Positions 8,320 to 19,354 of a stretch of DNA of 21,462 nt are shown here, one piece after another. The position numbers were made by a program, and so were the translations under genes. Source of the stretch: Saksenaea vasiformis B4078 (lineage: Eukaryota; Mucoromycota; Mucoromycetes; Mucorales; Saksenaeaceae); contig JNDT01001517.1 in NCBI GenBank assembly GCA_000697055.1, positions 1 to 21,462 on the forward strand, given 5' to 3'. How positions within the stretch are numbered: position 1 is the stretch's first letter; each line of letters starts with the position of its first letter. The notes beneath the pieces are model-generated. The model was not told where the DNA came from and did no database searches. It saw nothing but the letters and a program-made list of their open reading frames with translations.

Positions 8320-9690
8320 TTACTTTGCACATGCAGTCATAGCTGAACACACTTGTCGCTTTATGCTTGCATTTCTTAAGCCAAGGCACTAAGTCTGTTT
8401 CATATTATTTGTATTTCTTTCTTTGCGCTTGTTTATCAATTGTTTTTAATTGGTCTTTGGTTTTGGTGCAAATGCTTCCTTTATACACGTGGTACTCTGT
8501 ATTTCTTCTGATTTTGCATAATTTTCTATATTTATCGAAGCAACGCAATGATCATACTGCAGAACTTTAACTGCCTGATCTATTTGTAGCGAACTTGCGG
8601 CTGCTGTTTCATTGTCTTTCTCTTCTTCACCTTAGTAAGTTAAAATACAAGGCTGATCATCGTGCTTTGCTCGGAAAACCCGATAGATTATTGTTTGCCG
8701 GGCATAGGTATGCATATATGCATTTACCAAGTTTCTCTGTTCCCAATACTATTTCTGGTAAAATAAATCACTTCCGTGAGTAAAGTTATTGATAATGATA
8801 TCCAGTTTTTCTTTTTGTTGTCTTCTCATTGCTGAAGAGTAGTAATTGTATTATCTTTCCCTGTGACAATTTTACGTTGTTTAGAACTTCTGTATGCCGA
8901 GGACAAGCCGGGATGAGATCGTGACATGACAGAGTGAAGAAAGAACAGCCAGAAAAAAAAAAGATTAGGTATTTTTCCTTGTTTTCGGATAAGGAGTTAT
9001 GCCCGCATACTTATATAACATTGAAATATTTTCTCTTCTTCCATCGTCATGCTTCTTATGTACAAATAGGATAATGTGAATGCATCAGTTTACCGGAGAC
9101 GAATTTTCTGATTTCCTTCTTTCTGCTGCTGTCACTACTTTACGAAGCATGACGGAGTTAGCTGCGCTTCTTAAGCCGGGATAGCCGACACTCATTTTTC
9201 GACAAATAAACATCAGATGAACCTGGCCCGGTGAGGATAGTAAATGATACCAAGGAACCTAGAACGGACAATGCGTTATGGACTATACAAATGCTTCAAT
9301 GTCCAAAAACAATCCTCGAGGATCAGAAACAACGTCTCATACGCAAGACAGCGCTATTTCCCTACTAATCAGAAAACAAAAGATCAAACTGACATAGAAT
9401 TTTAAGTAAGGCAACATCATGCAGTTGATAATGTTCTATCTGGGTGAAAGGGAGTGGTCATATTAGACAATCTGTTATGCTTCCCTGCATAATTCAGTCT
9501 TCTTATGCTGGGAATGGCGTGGCGTCCGCATGTTGACATTCGGTTGCAGAGACGGGAAATATCTTTGTCATGATTTACCTTAGTCTACTTTGAAAAAATA
9601 CCGAAATTGTACGTAACCGGGTTGCATGAGTGTAGCTATCGGGGCATGACGATAAAAATGCAACAGCGACGGCATACCATCGCATGATTG
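8320..9690. other. Long intergenic region, no convincing gene
   Basis: T-rich plus-strand frames (for example 8367-8570) give hydrophobic low-complexity peptides typical of chance. One frame at about 9206-9367 is open for about 50 codons and mildly coding-like, but has no start or motif. No tRNA or other structural RNA was recognised. The right end must contain the velvet gene's promoter. Confidence 0.5.
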
Positions 9691-9699
9691 AGTGAAAGG

Positions 9700-9707
9700 T
9701 ATAAATA
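9700..9707 (+). promoter_or_regulatory. Candidate TATA box of the velvet gene
   Basis: TATAAATA stands 70 bp upstream of the ATG at 9778. It is followed at once by ACCATAGTGGT, an 11-bp imperfect palindrome that could bind a dimeric regulator. Position and sequence are suitable; there is no other support. Confidence 0.4.
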
Positions 9708-9777
9708 ACCATAGTGGTATCAAAGATATCTTAAGGAATCTCTGCAATCTCCTTTGATTATTTTTCTTTACTTCAGT

Positions 9778-11300
9778 ATGTCAAAAGGAGCATTATCACA
9801 TCAGTACGATTACATATATGCTTGTTCTCCTGTACCAACGTTTCCGAGGTAAAAACTGCTGCAGAATACACTGGGAATTTACCACGTGTTAGCCGTTTTT
9901 CTCTGGAAATTCGACAACAACCAATTCAGACACGACAAAGTACAAGCAGCGAGAAAGGTAGTTAAGTAACTAGATTATCAACTGCTCAAGGCAAAAGTTG
10001 CGTCCAGATCGTCGGCCTATTGATCCACCTCCAATTGTTCAGATAAAATTAGAAAATTCCTCGGTTCAGGAAACACAGTACGTTCAAACCCATTTACACT
10101 TGTCTAATCAAGTTATCTCACAGGGACTTCCTCCAGAATCCATATTTTTTTATGAATGTCCATCTAATTCATCCATCAACAGAAGACGAAATATTTATAC
10201 CTAGCTACAACGTCTTATCAGGCCAAACAGTATCTTCAATGTATAAGCTAAAGGATATAGACAACCACGGTAACAAGCACAATCATTTTCATGATCAGAT
10301 CACTGAAGCTCATACATGGTGTAGATGGGGGTTTCTTCGTTTTTAGCGATTTATCCGTTAAAGTGGAAGGCCAGTATCGGCTGAAGTTCTCTTTGTTCGA
10401 AATAACCACGTAGGCAACCGCAAAGTACGCCGCAGGCCTTTACTGACGAGACTCTATAGCACAGGAGCAGTCAATCTTATGTCTAGCGTCTCAGACCCGT
10501 TCACTGTTTACCCCTCAAAAAGTTTTCCCGGAATGCTAGAGTCGACATTCCTTTCGAGGTCGTTCTCGGACCAGGGCGTACGAATACGAATCCGGAAGGA
10601 GCACCGGGTGCAAATGTTAGTAAATACTTATGTTTCATTCTGCGTTAATTCACCAATACTATTTAGCGCCGGATCGCGCAAAAGAAAGATGTCCATGCAG
10701 GATGATCTCCCTGATAGTAAATGCATGGCATCAGAGGCACACAAGGTGGCAAACAATAGTCATCCTTCACCTGAGATTCCGTCGCACTATATCACATCAC
10801 CTACAACAGAAAGCTATGCATCCTACGACCAGCATTTGCGGCGTCACTCATCTACACGATATCATTGGTCCTACTGCGACCGACGCAAAAGCACAGAATC
10901 GCTCCCTGATCCAAAAACTCCATATTCGCCACCACATCAACCTTATGATCCTCATTTATCAGCACGATACTATTATCACCACGTGCCAAAAGACATGCCA
11001 TCACCCCCACTGCGACCGAGGCTGGATTACCATCGGTTGGCTTGCGATAAACAGAAACCAATGACCTTATTACCACCACCCCCATCTCACCAAATAAATT
11101 CTCGGTGCGATAAAGTAGCTATGATCCGGCTACCACCGCTTCGTGACGTTGTCTGCCACGCTGATGCGGAACAAAAAGAAATCGGCGAAGTTGATGCCGC
11201 TGTAGCCATGATGCAACTGGCACATCACCAGGGAAGAAAGTCCACTGGCTTTATGGAACCAACTAAACAGTCAAGACTTTTACATAAAAATGTTGTTTAA
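9778..11300 (+). CDS. Velvet-family regulatory protein, about 408 aa, seven exons
   Basis: Exons are 9778-9848, 9893-9957, 10008-10077, 10124-10269, 10325-10409, 10460-10615 and 10667-11300. All phases agree. The velvet domain covers about residues 25-197. Its hallmarks are [81 protein letters not shown] and [20 protein letters not shown]. Several hallmarks appear only after splicing, which confirms the introns. Velvet proteins form homo- and heterodimers that enter the nucleus, bind DNA through an NF-kB-like fold and control sporulation and development. A basic stretch SRKRKM after the domain could be a nuclear signal. The remaining ~200 residues are low complexity, rich in P, H, S and Y, with [10 protein letters not shown] near the end. 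The last intron (10616-10666, 51 nt) is open and in frame, so retention would give 425 aa. Subtype (VelB, VosA or VeA-like) was not resolved. Confidence 0.9.
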
Positions 11301-11388
11301 GAATCCTATGCTCTTTTTTTTTTCTCTTTCTATACAAATGCTTAGTCTCTATGTCGTCCAACCGTGTAAATATTCCGTTTTATGCATT
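11301..11388. other. Convergent 3' ends of the velvet and GTPase genes
   Basis: Only 88 bp separate the two stop codons. The interval contains a T9-10 tract followed by pyrimidines at about 11313-11330. Untranslated regions of the two genes probably overlap, making antisense transcript ends likely. Confidence 0.6.
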
Positions 11389-12485
<1,097 letters not shown>

Positions 12486-12570
12486 TCCAATGAATTCGGG
12501 ACGGACCTTTGGTAGTTGAAAAATAGTAGAGATGATGTGACTGGCTTGGATGATCATCTCCCAGTTGTCA
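12486..12570. promoter_or_regulatory. 85-bp bidirectional promoter of two mitochondrial GTPase genes
   Basis: The chosen ATGs of the EngB-like gene (12485, minus) and MSS1 (12571, plus) leave 85 bp for both promoters and both 5' leaders. In the middle, GATGATCATC at 12549-12558 is a perfect 10-bp palindrome. It supplies an in-frame ATG to each gene (12557 minus, 12550 plus). No TATA box is visible. Confidence 0.6.
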
Positions 12571-14560
12571 ATGGCAAATCGATTAACGAATCGATCGCTC
12601 CTGCGCTTTTCGCAATCATGGTCTGCAGCATCGAAAGCGCTGTGTGTTCCATGTAGGCACCATTTATGGAAAAGCCCTTGGCTTCCAACGCGCTATCCTG
12701 GCACTTCATTACTGCTGTCGAGGTACAACCACATCCCTGCTCAGACTATTTATGCATTGTCGACATCGCCCGGTAAGGCAGGAGTTGCTGTTATACGTGT
12801 TTCGGGAAATGATGCACAAGAGGCAAGTGGAGACTGTTAAAAGAGGATGTTATCTTACTGCTTACCAGGCGGTAAAACGAATGACGAAGTTGGCAAAGGC
12901 AGAGCCTCGAAAGGCTTATTTCCGACGCATCCGACACCCGTCTACCGGACAAGTACTGGATCGTGGCCTGGTGATGTGGTTTCCAGGTAATATCAACATT
13001 TGCTGATTTTCAGAATCGTACGAATATGACAAATAGGTCCCTACAGTTTTACCGGCGAGCACATTGTCGAATTCCATATCCACGGCGGAAACGCTGTGGT
13101 AAGGAGTGTGTTAGACGCACTGAGATCCATAGAGAACTTCAGAATGGCTGAGCAGGGTGAATTTGCCCGGAGGTAGAACAGTCGGTTTATCCGCGGGGTG
13201 AATGTGTTAAACAAATTGAGACAGGGCATTTTATAATGACAAATTAGACCTCACCGAGTTAGAAGGTCTAGCGGATCTGTTGAATGCCGAAACAGAAGTA
13301 CAAAGGCAATTAGCATTACGGCAAGCGGAGGTACTATGCATTTTGTTTTGTACCGCAACCTTACGCCATGTTGTTAGGGAGGGCTACGAATTCCTTACGA
13401 AGCATGGCGGGAAAAAATAATCCGATGTATGGCTAGTACTGAGGCTGTTATTGATTTTGGTGAGGACGAACAAATCGAAGATGGCGTGCTTGACCAAGGT
13501 AAGTGACGAACGGAAGCGAGGGATAGAGCTAAAGACACCGACTTCCTAGTTGCTACGGATGTATTGGATCTTCGTAACGCCATCCAGGATCATTTAAATG
13601 ACAGTCATGTTGGTGAGATTGTGCGCAACGGTATCCAGGTAGCAATTGTAGGACCACCGAACGCTGGGAAAAGTACACTTCTCAATCGCCTTGGTATGAT
13701 GTGCTTTGTACACGTAACCCCTTATTCATCAGTATAAGTAGCCAAAAGAGAGGCAGCAATTGTCTCTGATATACCAGGAACCACACGCGATGTAGTGGAG
13801 GTTACGCTCAGTTTAGGAGGATATCCGATCATCGTGAGTGATACAGCTGGGCTCAGAGAATCGAAAGACATCATAGAAATGGAAGGAGTAAAAAGAGCGA
13901 AATCAAGGTATTGACACTACAACTCATGCGATGGATTATTGACCCTCTTCAGGCTGCAAACATCCGATATTAAGATATGTTTGCTATCATTGGGGCAAGT
14001 CAAGGTCGAACCAGGGCATATCTCTGTTGACAAGATTGTTCGCGATATCATCGATAATGAGACATTTGTTATCTTGAACAAGCAGGATATGCTTCCTGGG
14101 ATGAACACTGAGGAACTTGCAAAAACGGTAGAGCGCGCAACTGGCGCACGAAAGGCTTGGGTTATGAGTTGCAAAACTGGCCAAGGTGTTGATACGTTTT
14201 TGCACGATATGATCGATATTTTAAAGACCAAGTAACCTAGATTTGGAGGATGTGAGTGTTGTATATTCATTTGTACAAATAGATTTGATGAATCAATCTC
14301 GAATCCGGTTCTTATCACACAGGCTCGTCATCGGCAACATCTTGAAGACTGCGTTGCAAGCCTAAATACATTCTTAGGTAGGATGATAAACGTAACAAAT
14401 TGCCAGATTCTGACATGCAACAGATATGCCCACCGAGGACGTCGTGCTATCAGCTGAGGAACTGAGACAAGCAGCTAACGCGCTAGGTAGGATTACAGGA
14501 CGTGTTGATGTTGAAGACGTCTTGGATGTCCTATTTGGACAATTCTGTATAGGAAAATAG
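12571..14560 (+). CDS. MSS1: Mitochondrial tRNA modification GTPase MSS1/GTPBP3 (MnmE), 517 aa
   Basis: Ten exons: 12571-12822, 12869-12986, 13037-13172, 13225-13330, 13378-13498, 13550-13693, 13742-13907, 13953-14231, 14283-14377 and 14424-14560. The total is 1554 nt with all phases consistent. With the MTO1/MnmG partner, the enzyme installs the C5 modification on wobble uridine of mitochondrial tRNAs, using a folate one-carbon unit. A basic presequence precedes [20 protein letters not shown] (folate-binding domain, from about residue 60). The G domain has GPPNAGKST (279-287), GTTRD (305-309), DTAGLRE (326-332, with the family's catalytic Glu) and NKQD (390-393). The C-terminus [14 protein letters not shown]...FCIGK carries the invariant Cys. 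Intron 1 is GC-AG (12823-12868). Intron 6 ends in a tandem acceptor. ATG 12550 would add seven residues. Confidence 0.95.
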
Positions 14561-15149
14561 ATTATTGCCTTTGACATATACATAAATATTCGAAAAAGTA
14601 GACTGTGAGCAGAGCCCGAACGAAATCGAAGACGTCTGCGGATGTTTAAACTACTAGCCTGAGTGTAATAATTAATAGATACGATGCAGGCCTACTAGCT
14701 TCGTCAAAGATTCTTGATACACAGCGCAATTGCCTCGCCTCTTTTCCTTTATAAGCGAGGAAAACAGCTTATCAAGGGAACCATCAGGCTGATGCCATTA
14801 CCTTTTAATTGCGGTTGACTATTGTGATTGATATTTAGCTTTTGGCGCTCTCCACTTCCGTATGCTATCGGAAGAGAGATTGTCTAACCGTCAGGGACAT
14901 TAATAAATAATACACCAGGCAAAATACGATACTTTAGGAGAGGTACTACCCAAGGTTATAGGTAACTATTGGATTTTCCCCATGACTTTGCGTCTATTCG
15001 ATAATGCTTGACGTTACTTCCAGATAAACTCTGCGTTTTGGAGCACGTATTTTTACGTTTATCCGATGCTGTGATTTTCGTATCATACTCTTCCATGTTA
15101 CGTTTGAGCCATTGATAGCTTCCCATTATCTAAGACAGAGACATAATTT
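14561..15149. other. Intergenic, MSS1 3' flank
   Basis: No gene seen. A hairpin-capable inverted repeat lies at about 14853-14874 (CTTCCG, 8-nt loop, CGGAAG, extended by CTCT/AGAG beyond a small bulge). CCTCGC...GCGAGG occurs at 14733-14760. Neither is followed by a recognisable RNA gene. Confidence 0.4.
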
Positions 15150-15485
15150 CATTATCTCGTGTAAAGAACACGTTAAAGATAGGACCCAATTATCCCGTGT
15201 TAAAGATAGGACCCTTCGTTCTCATGCAAACGACGTATCAGTGGTCGAATTTTTTTATTTCACGTAAAATATGTGTGAAAGGTACTTTTTCTTTTATCTC
15301 ACGCAAAAGGCGTGGTCGGTGGTAAGGGTATCATCGTCTCATGCAAAGGGTGAATCAGTGATCGGGTTCTTTTGACTCATAAAAGCGGTGCCTCAGAAAC
15401 AGGATTTCGTTGTCTCATGCAAAGAGTGCGTTGAAGATAAGATTCTTTTATCTCACACAGAAAGGATGTCTCAGATAAACGGAAA
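15150..15485. repeat. Degenerate ~38-bp tandem repeat
   Basis: Units begin with TCTCATGCAAA or close variants (TCTCACGCAAA, CTCATAAAA, TCTCACACAGAA) at about 15219, 15258, 15296, 15336, 15375, 15413 and 15452. Spacing is 37-40 bp. Each continues into a GTG-rich middle and a T-rich end. The left end holds a tighter duplication of GTTAAAGATAGGACCC (about 15171 and 15199). The array directly abuts dispersed-repeat copy 3. Confidence 0.7.
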
Positions 15486-15995
15486 GTGATGCATATTTCT
15501 TCTTTGGCTCCGTTGGTATGATACAAACATCCCCGGTACGGACGTCAACTTTTTATTACATATCCAGGATCACTCATTTTCTTGTATCCCGTTTAGGCTG
15601 CATGACCGCTGTCTCGAACCATCTTGGCCGTGTTGGTGCTTTATGCCCACACTCAAAGTACGTAAACGTTGTCACACAAACTCAGTATTGCTCATCTTCC
15701 GGAATAGATTGCCAGACGTTGGATCGCTTCAAGTCTTCTGCACGCCGTTCAAACATGGCCGCTCCTATGCCATTGGGTCGCCCTCAACCTCTTACCGCCC
15801 TCACCGAATCAGGTGCGGGGCTTGGCCTCCGTCGATGGGCGGAACTACCCTTCGGGGGCAAGTGAAAGACATCAAAGCATCTTTCATTTACTGACCATGA
15901 ATTAATTTTTATGCCGCTCGAATAAATTTTGCGTCCGGTGAAGACCAATTTCATGTAAGTTGATTGATCCTCAGACGAAAAATTGTTGTACTAAT
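15486..15995 (+). repeat. Dispersed repeat, copy 3, with extra internal sequence
   Basis: It matches copies 1 and 2 at CTTTGGCTC (15504), CCCGGTACG, GGCCGCTC (15758), CTTCGGGGGCAAGT near 15850, TTTTTATGCC (15906), TTTTGCGTCC and ATGTAAGTTGAT. Between its left and right blocks it carries about 150 bp more than copy 2. The conserved frame around S-H/T..NGAG..CxxxPFGxK is visible in copies 1 and 3. The open frames at 15518-15865 and 15643-15894 lie inside the element and contain no known domain. Confidence 0.65.
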
Positions 15996-16736
15996 GGCCG
16001 CATATTCGATTCTTCTTTAGCGCAAACTTCGCTCTTCTTTGGCGCAAGGTTTATTTAGTATAGCATAGAAGATAATTCAATAAACGGTATATGAAGTAGT
16101 AGATCTCCCGAGAGCCTCCCATATTTGGTTTAATGGCTTATCGTGTGTTTCAATTTTACTTGACTTCGCTTGTGAATTTGTGCAAGAAAAAAGTAACTTG
16201 GCGTTGCTCTCCAAGCTAGTCCTTTTCGGGCGCAAAATTTGATGTACCGTCAAGCATATTTCAATAAAATGGTAATGAAGTAAACGCCAGGAAGAAATAT
16301 GCGACGTCTTCTATGGTATGCTTTTCGAAACAAGCCAGTTTCTTCCTGTTTTCACATTTGCATGCATGCACGTTCTCACTGTCAACCCATCTCCGCACTC
16401 TACTCTTCTACATGTACGATTTGGTATCTGTTCGATTATCGCCCGACTACGACTATCATCAGACATGCCCATTGAGGCTTCGTGTTCAAGGAACACACAC
16501 CCCCCTTTCATCCTTCTCATATTATAACCAAAGAAAACCCTTCTCATTCAGCGCGCTAGTATTAGATAACTCGGTCACTCATCAGATAGCATTATACATG
16601 TGAGCGCAAATAAAATCACTACTAAATTCTACAGATAAGGAGTAAGGAATTGGTCATGTACTCTGATGCCAAGTGAACTTTTACAATCTCCAACAGGAAA
16701 TTTGGTGTGATTAAATCGTTGATCGCCATGCTGATA
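15996..16736. other. AMSH 3' flank with a local degenerate duplication
   Basis: GGCGCAAGGTTTATTTAG...TTCAATAAAC.GGTATATGAAGTA at about 16041-16098 recurs as GGCGCAAAATTTGATGT...TTCAATAAAA.TGGTAATGAAGTA at about 16229-16281. The period is about 188 bp. GCGCAA also appears at 16020 and in the tails of the dispersed repeat, so these may be its 3' remnants. Open frames on both strands near 16311-16603 have no motif and look like chance. Confidence 0.4.
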
Positions 16737-18565
16737 TCACGCACGTAAATCTTCGACTTTTAAGTGGTAGTCTTTTATATGAACATGTCCACCGTTTGTA
16801 TCCTACCACTAATATGAGACTTCCTGATCGGACAGAGCAGCGATACTTACAGTATAGATAGGTAAATCTGGATGGGGATGGAATGCACGTTCTTCTGTGC
16901 AGGTGCTTATCACGTCTAGACCTGGAGGGTCTGTCATGCGAAAAACGCCGAAGCTAACGCTTCTTGTTAGCTGATGTGCCAAGGGTTATCTGTGTAGGAC
17001 AACGTACTTAGGGTTGTGTTTCGGAGCACAAACAATAGCTATTGCTTCCGGCAGCATCAATTGGTAGGAGCAATGTGTATGTAGATCTACGGAGCTCAGG
17101 AAACAGGATTGTGTGGGGTGTGTCTGCGCATAAATTAAGAACAAAGCGAATCATTGAATAAATGGCTGACTTACATGAATCCATCCAAATGTGAGTAGGT
17201 CATGTTTGTCTTGGAACTCAAACAATTCTTCCTCGTTCTCCGTGGTGCATGTATCAGATGTGCCCGACTGTTTTGGTATAATTAACGTAGTGATGGTCAG
17301 CACATTATTTCGCTATGACCAACTTAGTCAGTGGACCAACAAAGCAAACGAGTGATGAAGCCTACTAATTTTCCCGCAAGGATTCCACATGTTTCAATAT
17401 TTTTCTGCGTATTTGGTCGTGCAATGTCTAGGAAGGTATGTTGAAGAGATGTTGGGACGTTAAGGATCCTCAAAGGTTCTCCTCTTTCCGTAGTAGCTTT
17501 AATACGGTTAGTCCGGCTGTATTAAAAAAAGAAAGCGAACTAGCATACCTTTGCTCAGGGGACCTGAACTTATTACAGCATCGTCCTCTAATAATGGTAA
17601 TTTCGGGGGAAGTGATGGTGGCGCTACATGTTCAACCGCTGGCTTTGGAGGAAGTAAGGGTGGTGTTTCGTCATGTTCTACTCCCTTAGTTTCTTGTGGT
17701 GGAGGGAGTTTGTTTAATAGCGGTTTTGGTGGTAGTGGTGGTTGTGTCAAGGAAGTACTAGCTCTTTCGATGGAGATAGGAGTATACTGATAGCTGAAAC
17801 ACCGTTAGACCTCCTTCATATTTCGTGCATTTCTGCGTTACCCGTCACTAAAATTGTGAAGAGGTGCATCTGGATATTGTGCCTGTCTGAATTGTGTAGG
17901 TTGGTATATCCTAAAATTCGATGCAGTTGAAGTCTCCGTATGGGTCCAAATGATGTTTACCGTTGGTCATCGCCATAGCCCACACCGGCAACACCTTTTA
18001 AAGCATCCTGTAATGACCAATTCTGTGCTTTTTCAGGGTATGACGCTTTATCTTGCGGTGCTCTTAGCTGCTTTGCATGTTGCTCTGCAATAGCGGCTTC
18101 CTTAGCCTTTTCTTCCGCACGTGTTCTCTCGACATACTTTTGGTATTGCTCGGTTAGCACTGGTTTTATCGCTTCCAATGCGTCCAATGCTTCTAGACAA
18201 TTCTTAAACGGGAAGCGAAGCGCGTCACTTTACTTGTATTACTTTTACTCGGCATACCTGCTTCATCGTTCGAATGGCCTTTTTGTGTTCTGCATTCTTG
18301 TAGTCTGCATGCTTTGGTAACTCACTTAATCCGAGACTTTTTATGATATTTGAATATAATTGATTTCTTGCTGATGGTAAGCAACTCACTTGCTGTATTT
18401 CATATATAACACGTAGGCATGCTGAAAATCCTCCTCTGCTTTGTACACACGTGCTTGCTTAATCAACAAATCGGCAGAACGAAAGTACAGTCGAATGGGC
18501 GTACTCGATTCCACCTGAATAGCAGCAAGTTTACTCAACTCGGCAGTGGATTTTGGCGTCGACAT
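16737..18565 (-). CDS. AMSH/STAMBP-type JAMM deubiquitinase, 454 aa, ten exons
   Basis: Exons are 18565-18390, 18336-18258, 18202-17961, 17910-17842, 17793-17549, 17496-17366, 17312-17175, 17123-17008, 16953-16851 and 16802-16737. All phases agree. The family cleaves Lys63-linked ubiquitin chains at endosomes with ESCRT. The N-terminal MIT-like USP8-dimer region spans residues 1 to about 125 ([30 protein letters not shown]). A coiled coil rich in E, K and A follows. A linker at about 190-270 holds three proline motifs ([20 protein letters not shown]) that suit SH3 binding. The C-terminal JAMM domain carries Glu305 (ETCGIL), H360-T-H362-P and Asp373, the zinc ligands. The second-zinc residues are His375, Cys417, His424 and His426. 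Two AMSH-specific insertions are recognisable. Start 18565 was chosen; an ATG at 18589 would add eight residues. The second intron's acceptor TTTAAG was set by frame. Confidence 0.95.
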
Positions 18566-18716
18566 GGCAGAACAATGATCCCTGGGCATGCCAAGCCTGC
18601 CCGTCGGTTAGAGTTTTATGCGTTGCCCGGTCCGCCAAGCGGTGATCGAATTAGATGTCCCATTCTGGTCTGCTTGGTTACATTCGACAGAATGCTTGAC
18701 ATATACCGTTTATTGA

Positions 18717-19234
18717 ACAGACTTTTACGCTGCACTCGCTGCAAGCCAATTCCTCCAAGCGCCCGAAAACGTTCCGTCACGTTTCCAGTACCTGTACCTC
18801 CCATGCAAGAAACGACTACCACGCTCAGAAATCCGCCAGTACTTATGCATGATCGGTATCAACAATGCTCGCATACTCGACCTTGCTTTCCCCGTTCGCC
18901 ACGTCGTCGGCCTCCTCGTTCACGAACAATATCTGCCAGAGCTCAACACTCAACTAGAGAAATCAAACATCTCTAGCATCCACAACTTTGATCCCACCGA
19001 TCCCACACTTCTCCGAGACCCTGCTTACTCCTCGTTCCCTCCCAAAGAGCGCCAGAAGATTGCCCTCCATTGCCAACGGAACCGCGTCTTCACGCACTTG
19101 CATCCTTGCATGATAGCGTGAAGCGCACGGTTGCCCGTCTCCCATGGCTGGTTAACCACCATGGATATGTTCCACTTCCCCAAGACCTCCCCTCCTCCCC
19201 TCACGTCCCCCCTCCCATAGATCGCACACCATAG
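18717..19234 (+). mobile_element. Decayed LINE-like retroelement ORF fragment
   Basis: The plus strand is open from 18717 to 19121 (134 codons). It reads FQYLYLPCKKRLPRSEIRQY, NNARILDLAFPVRHVVGLLV, then NFDPTDPTLLRDPAYSSFPP and KERQKIAL. After a frameshift near 19110 it continues in another frame as SVKRTVARLPWLV...IDRTP to TAG at 19234. I associate this order (a GRILD/ARILD-type motif, a VVG-LVH motif, then DPTDP..LRDP and a VAR segment) with ORFs found next to reverse transcriptases of non-LTR elements in Mucoromycota. That association is from memory. The segment is richer in G+C and C-ending codons than its neighbours, consistent with an inserted element. No reverse transcriptase part is present. 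A pyrimidine-rich, C-rich tail follows at 19180-19220. Confidence 0.55.
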
Positions 19235-19354
19235 CTTCGCCTTTTTTTCCTTTTGCTCGCAAGAGTTTTTTTTCTGCTTTATCTACGAGACTGGGCTAGA
19301 GCGGATACGCCTATCGGCGCCGCGCTCAAGGCCATAAATCAAATATAAGTTTTG
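19235..19354. other. Retroelement 3' tail, GC-rich
   Basis: T runs (19243-19249, 19267-19273) separate the C-rich tail from a GC-rich stretch (GGATACGCCTATCGGCGCCG near 19301-19320). It probably belongs to the decayed element. No gene. Confidence 0.35.

Noticed and set aside
8367..8783. Plus-strand ORFs that look like short membrane proteins
   Set aside because: T-rich DNA gives hydrophobic residues in any frame. There are no splice, start-context or motif signals.
9170..9240. Possible tRNA-like segment (GCCGGGATAGCCGA)
   Set aside because: No cloverleaf with proper acceptor and T-arm sequence could be drawn, and no GGTTCGAATC-type B box was found here.
9206..9367. About 50 codons of mildly coding-like plus-strand frame
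   Set aside because: There is no start, no splice partner and no motif. It is too short to support on its own.
10630..11085. Overlapping ORFs on both strands within the velvet gene
   Set aside because: They are shadows of the verified velvet exon. Histidine/isoleucine-rich translations are out of frame with the conserved domain.
15643..15894. Possible gene in the open frames near 15518-15894
   Set aside because: Both frames lie inside the dispersed repeat and align with frames containing stops in the other copies.
17438..17930. Glycine-rich plus-strand ORF opposite the AMSH gene
   Set aside because: It is the antisense of the proline-rich AMSH linker. The glycines come from the complement of proline codons.
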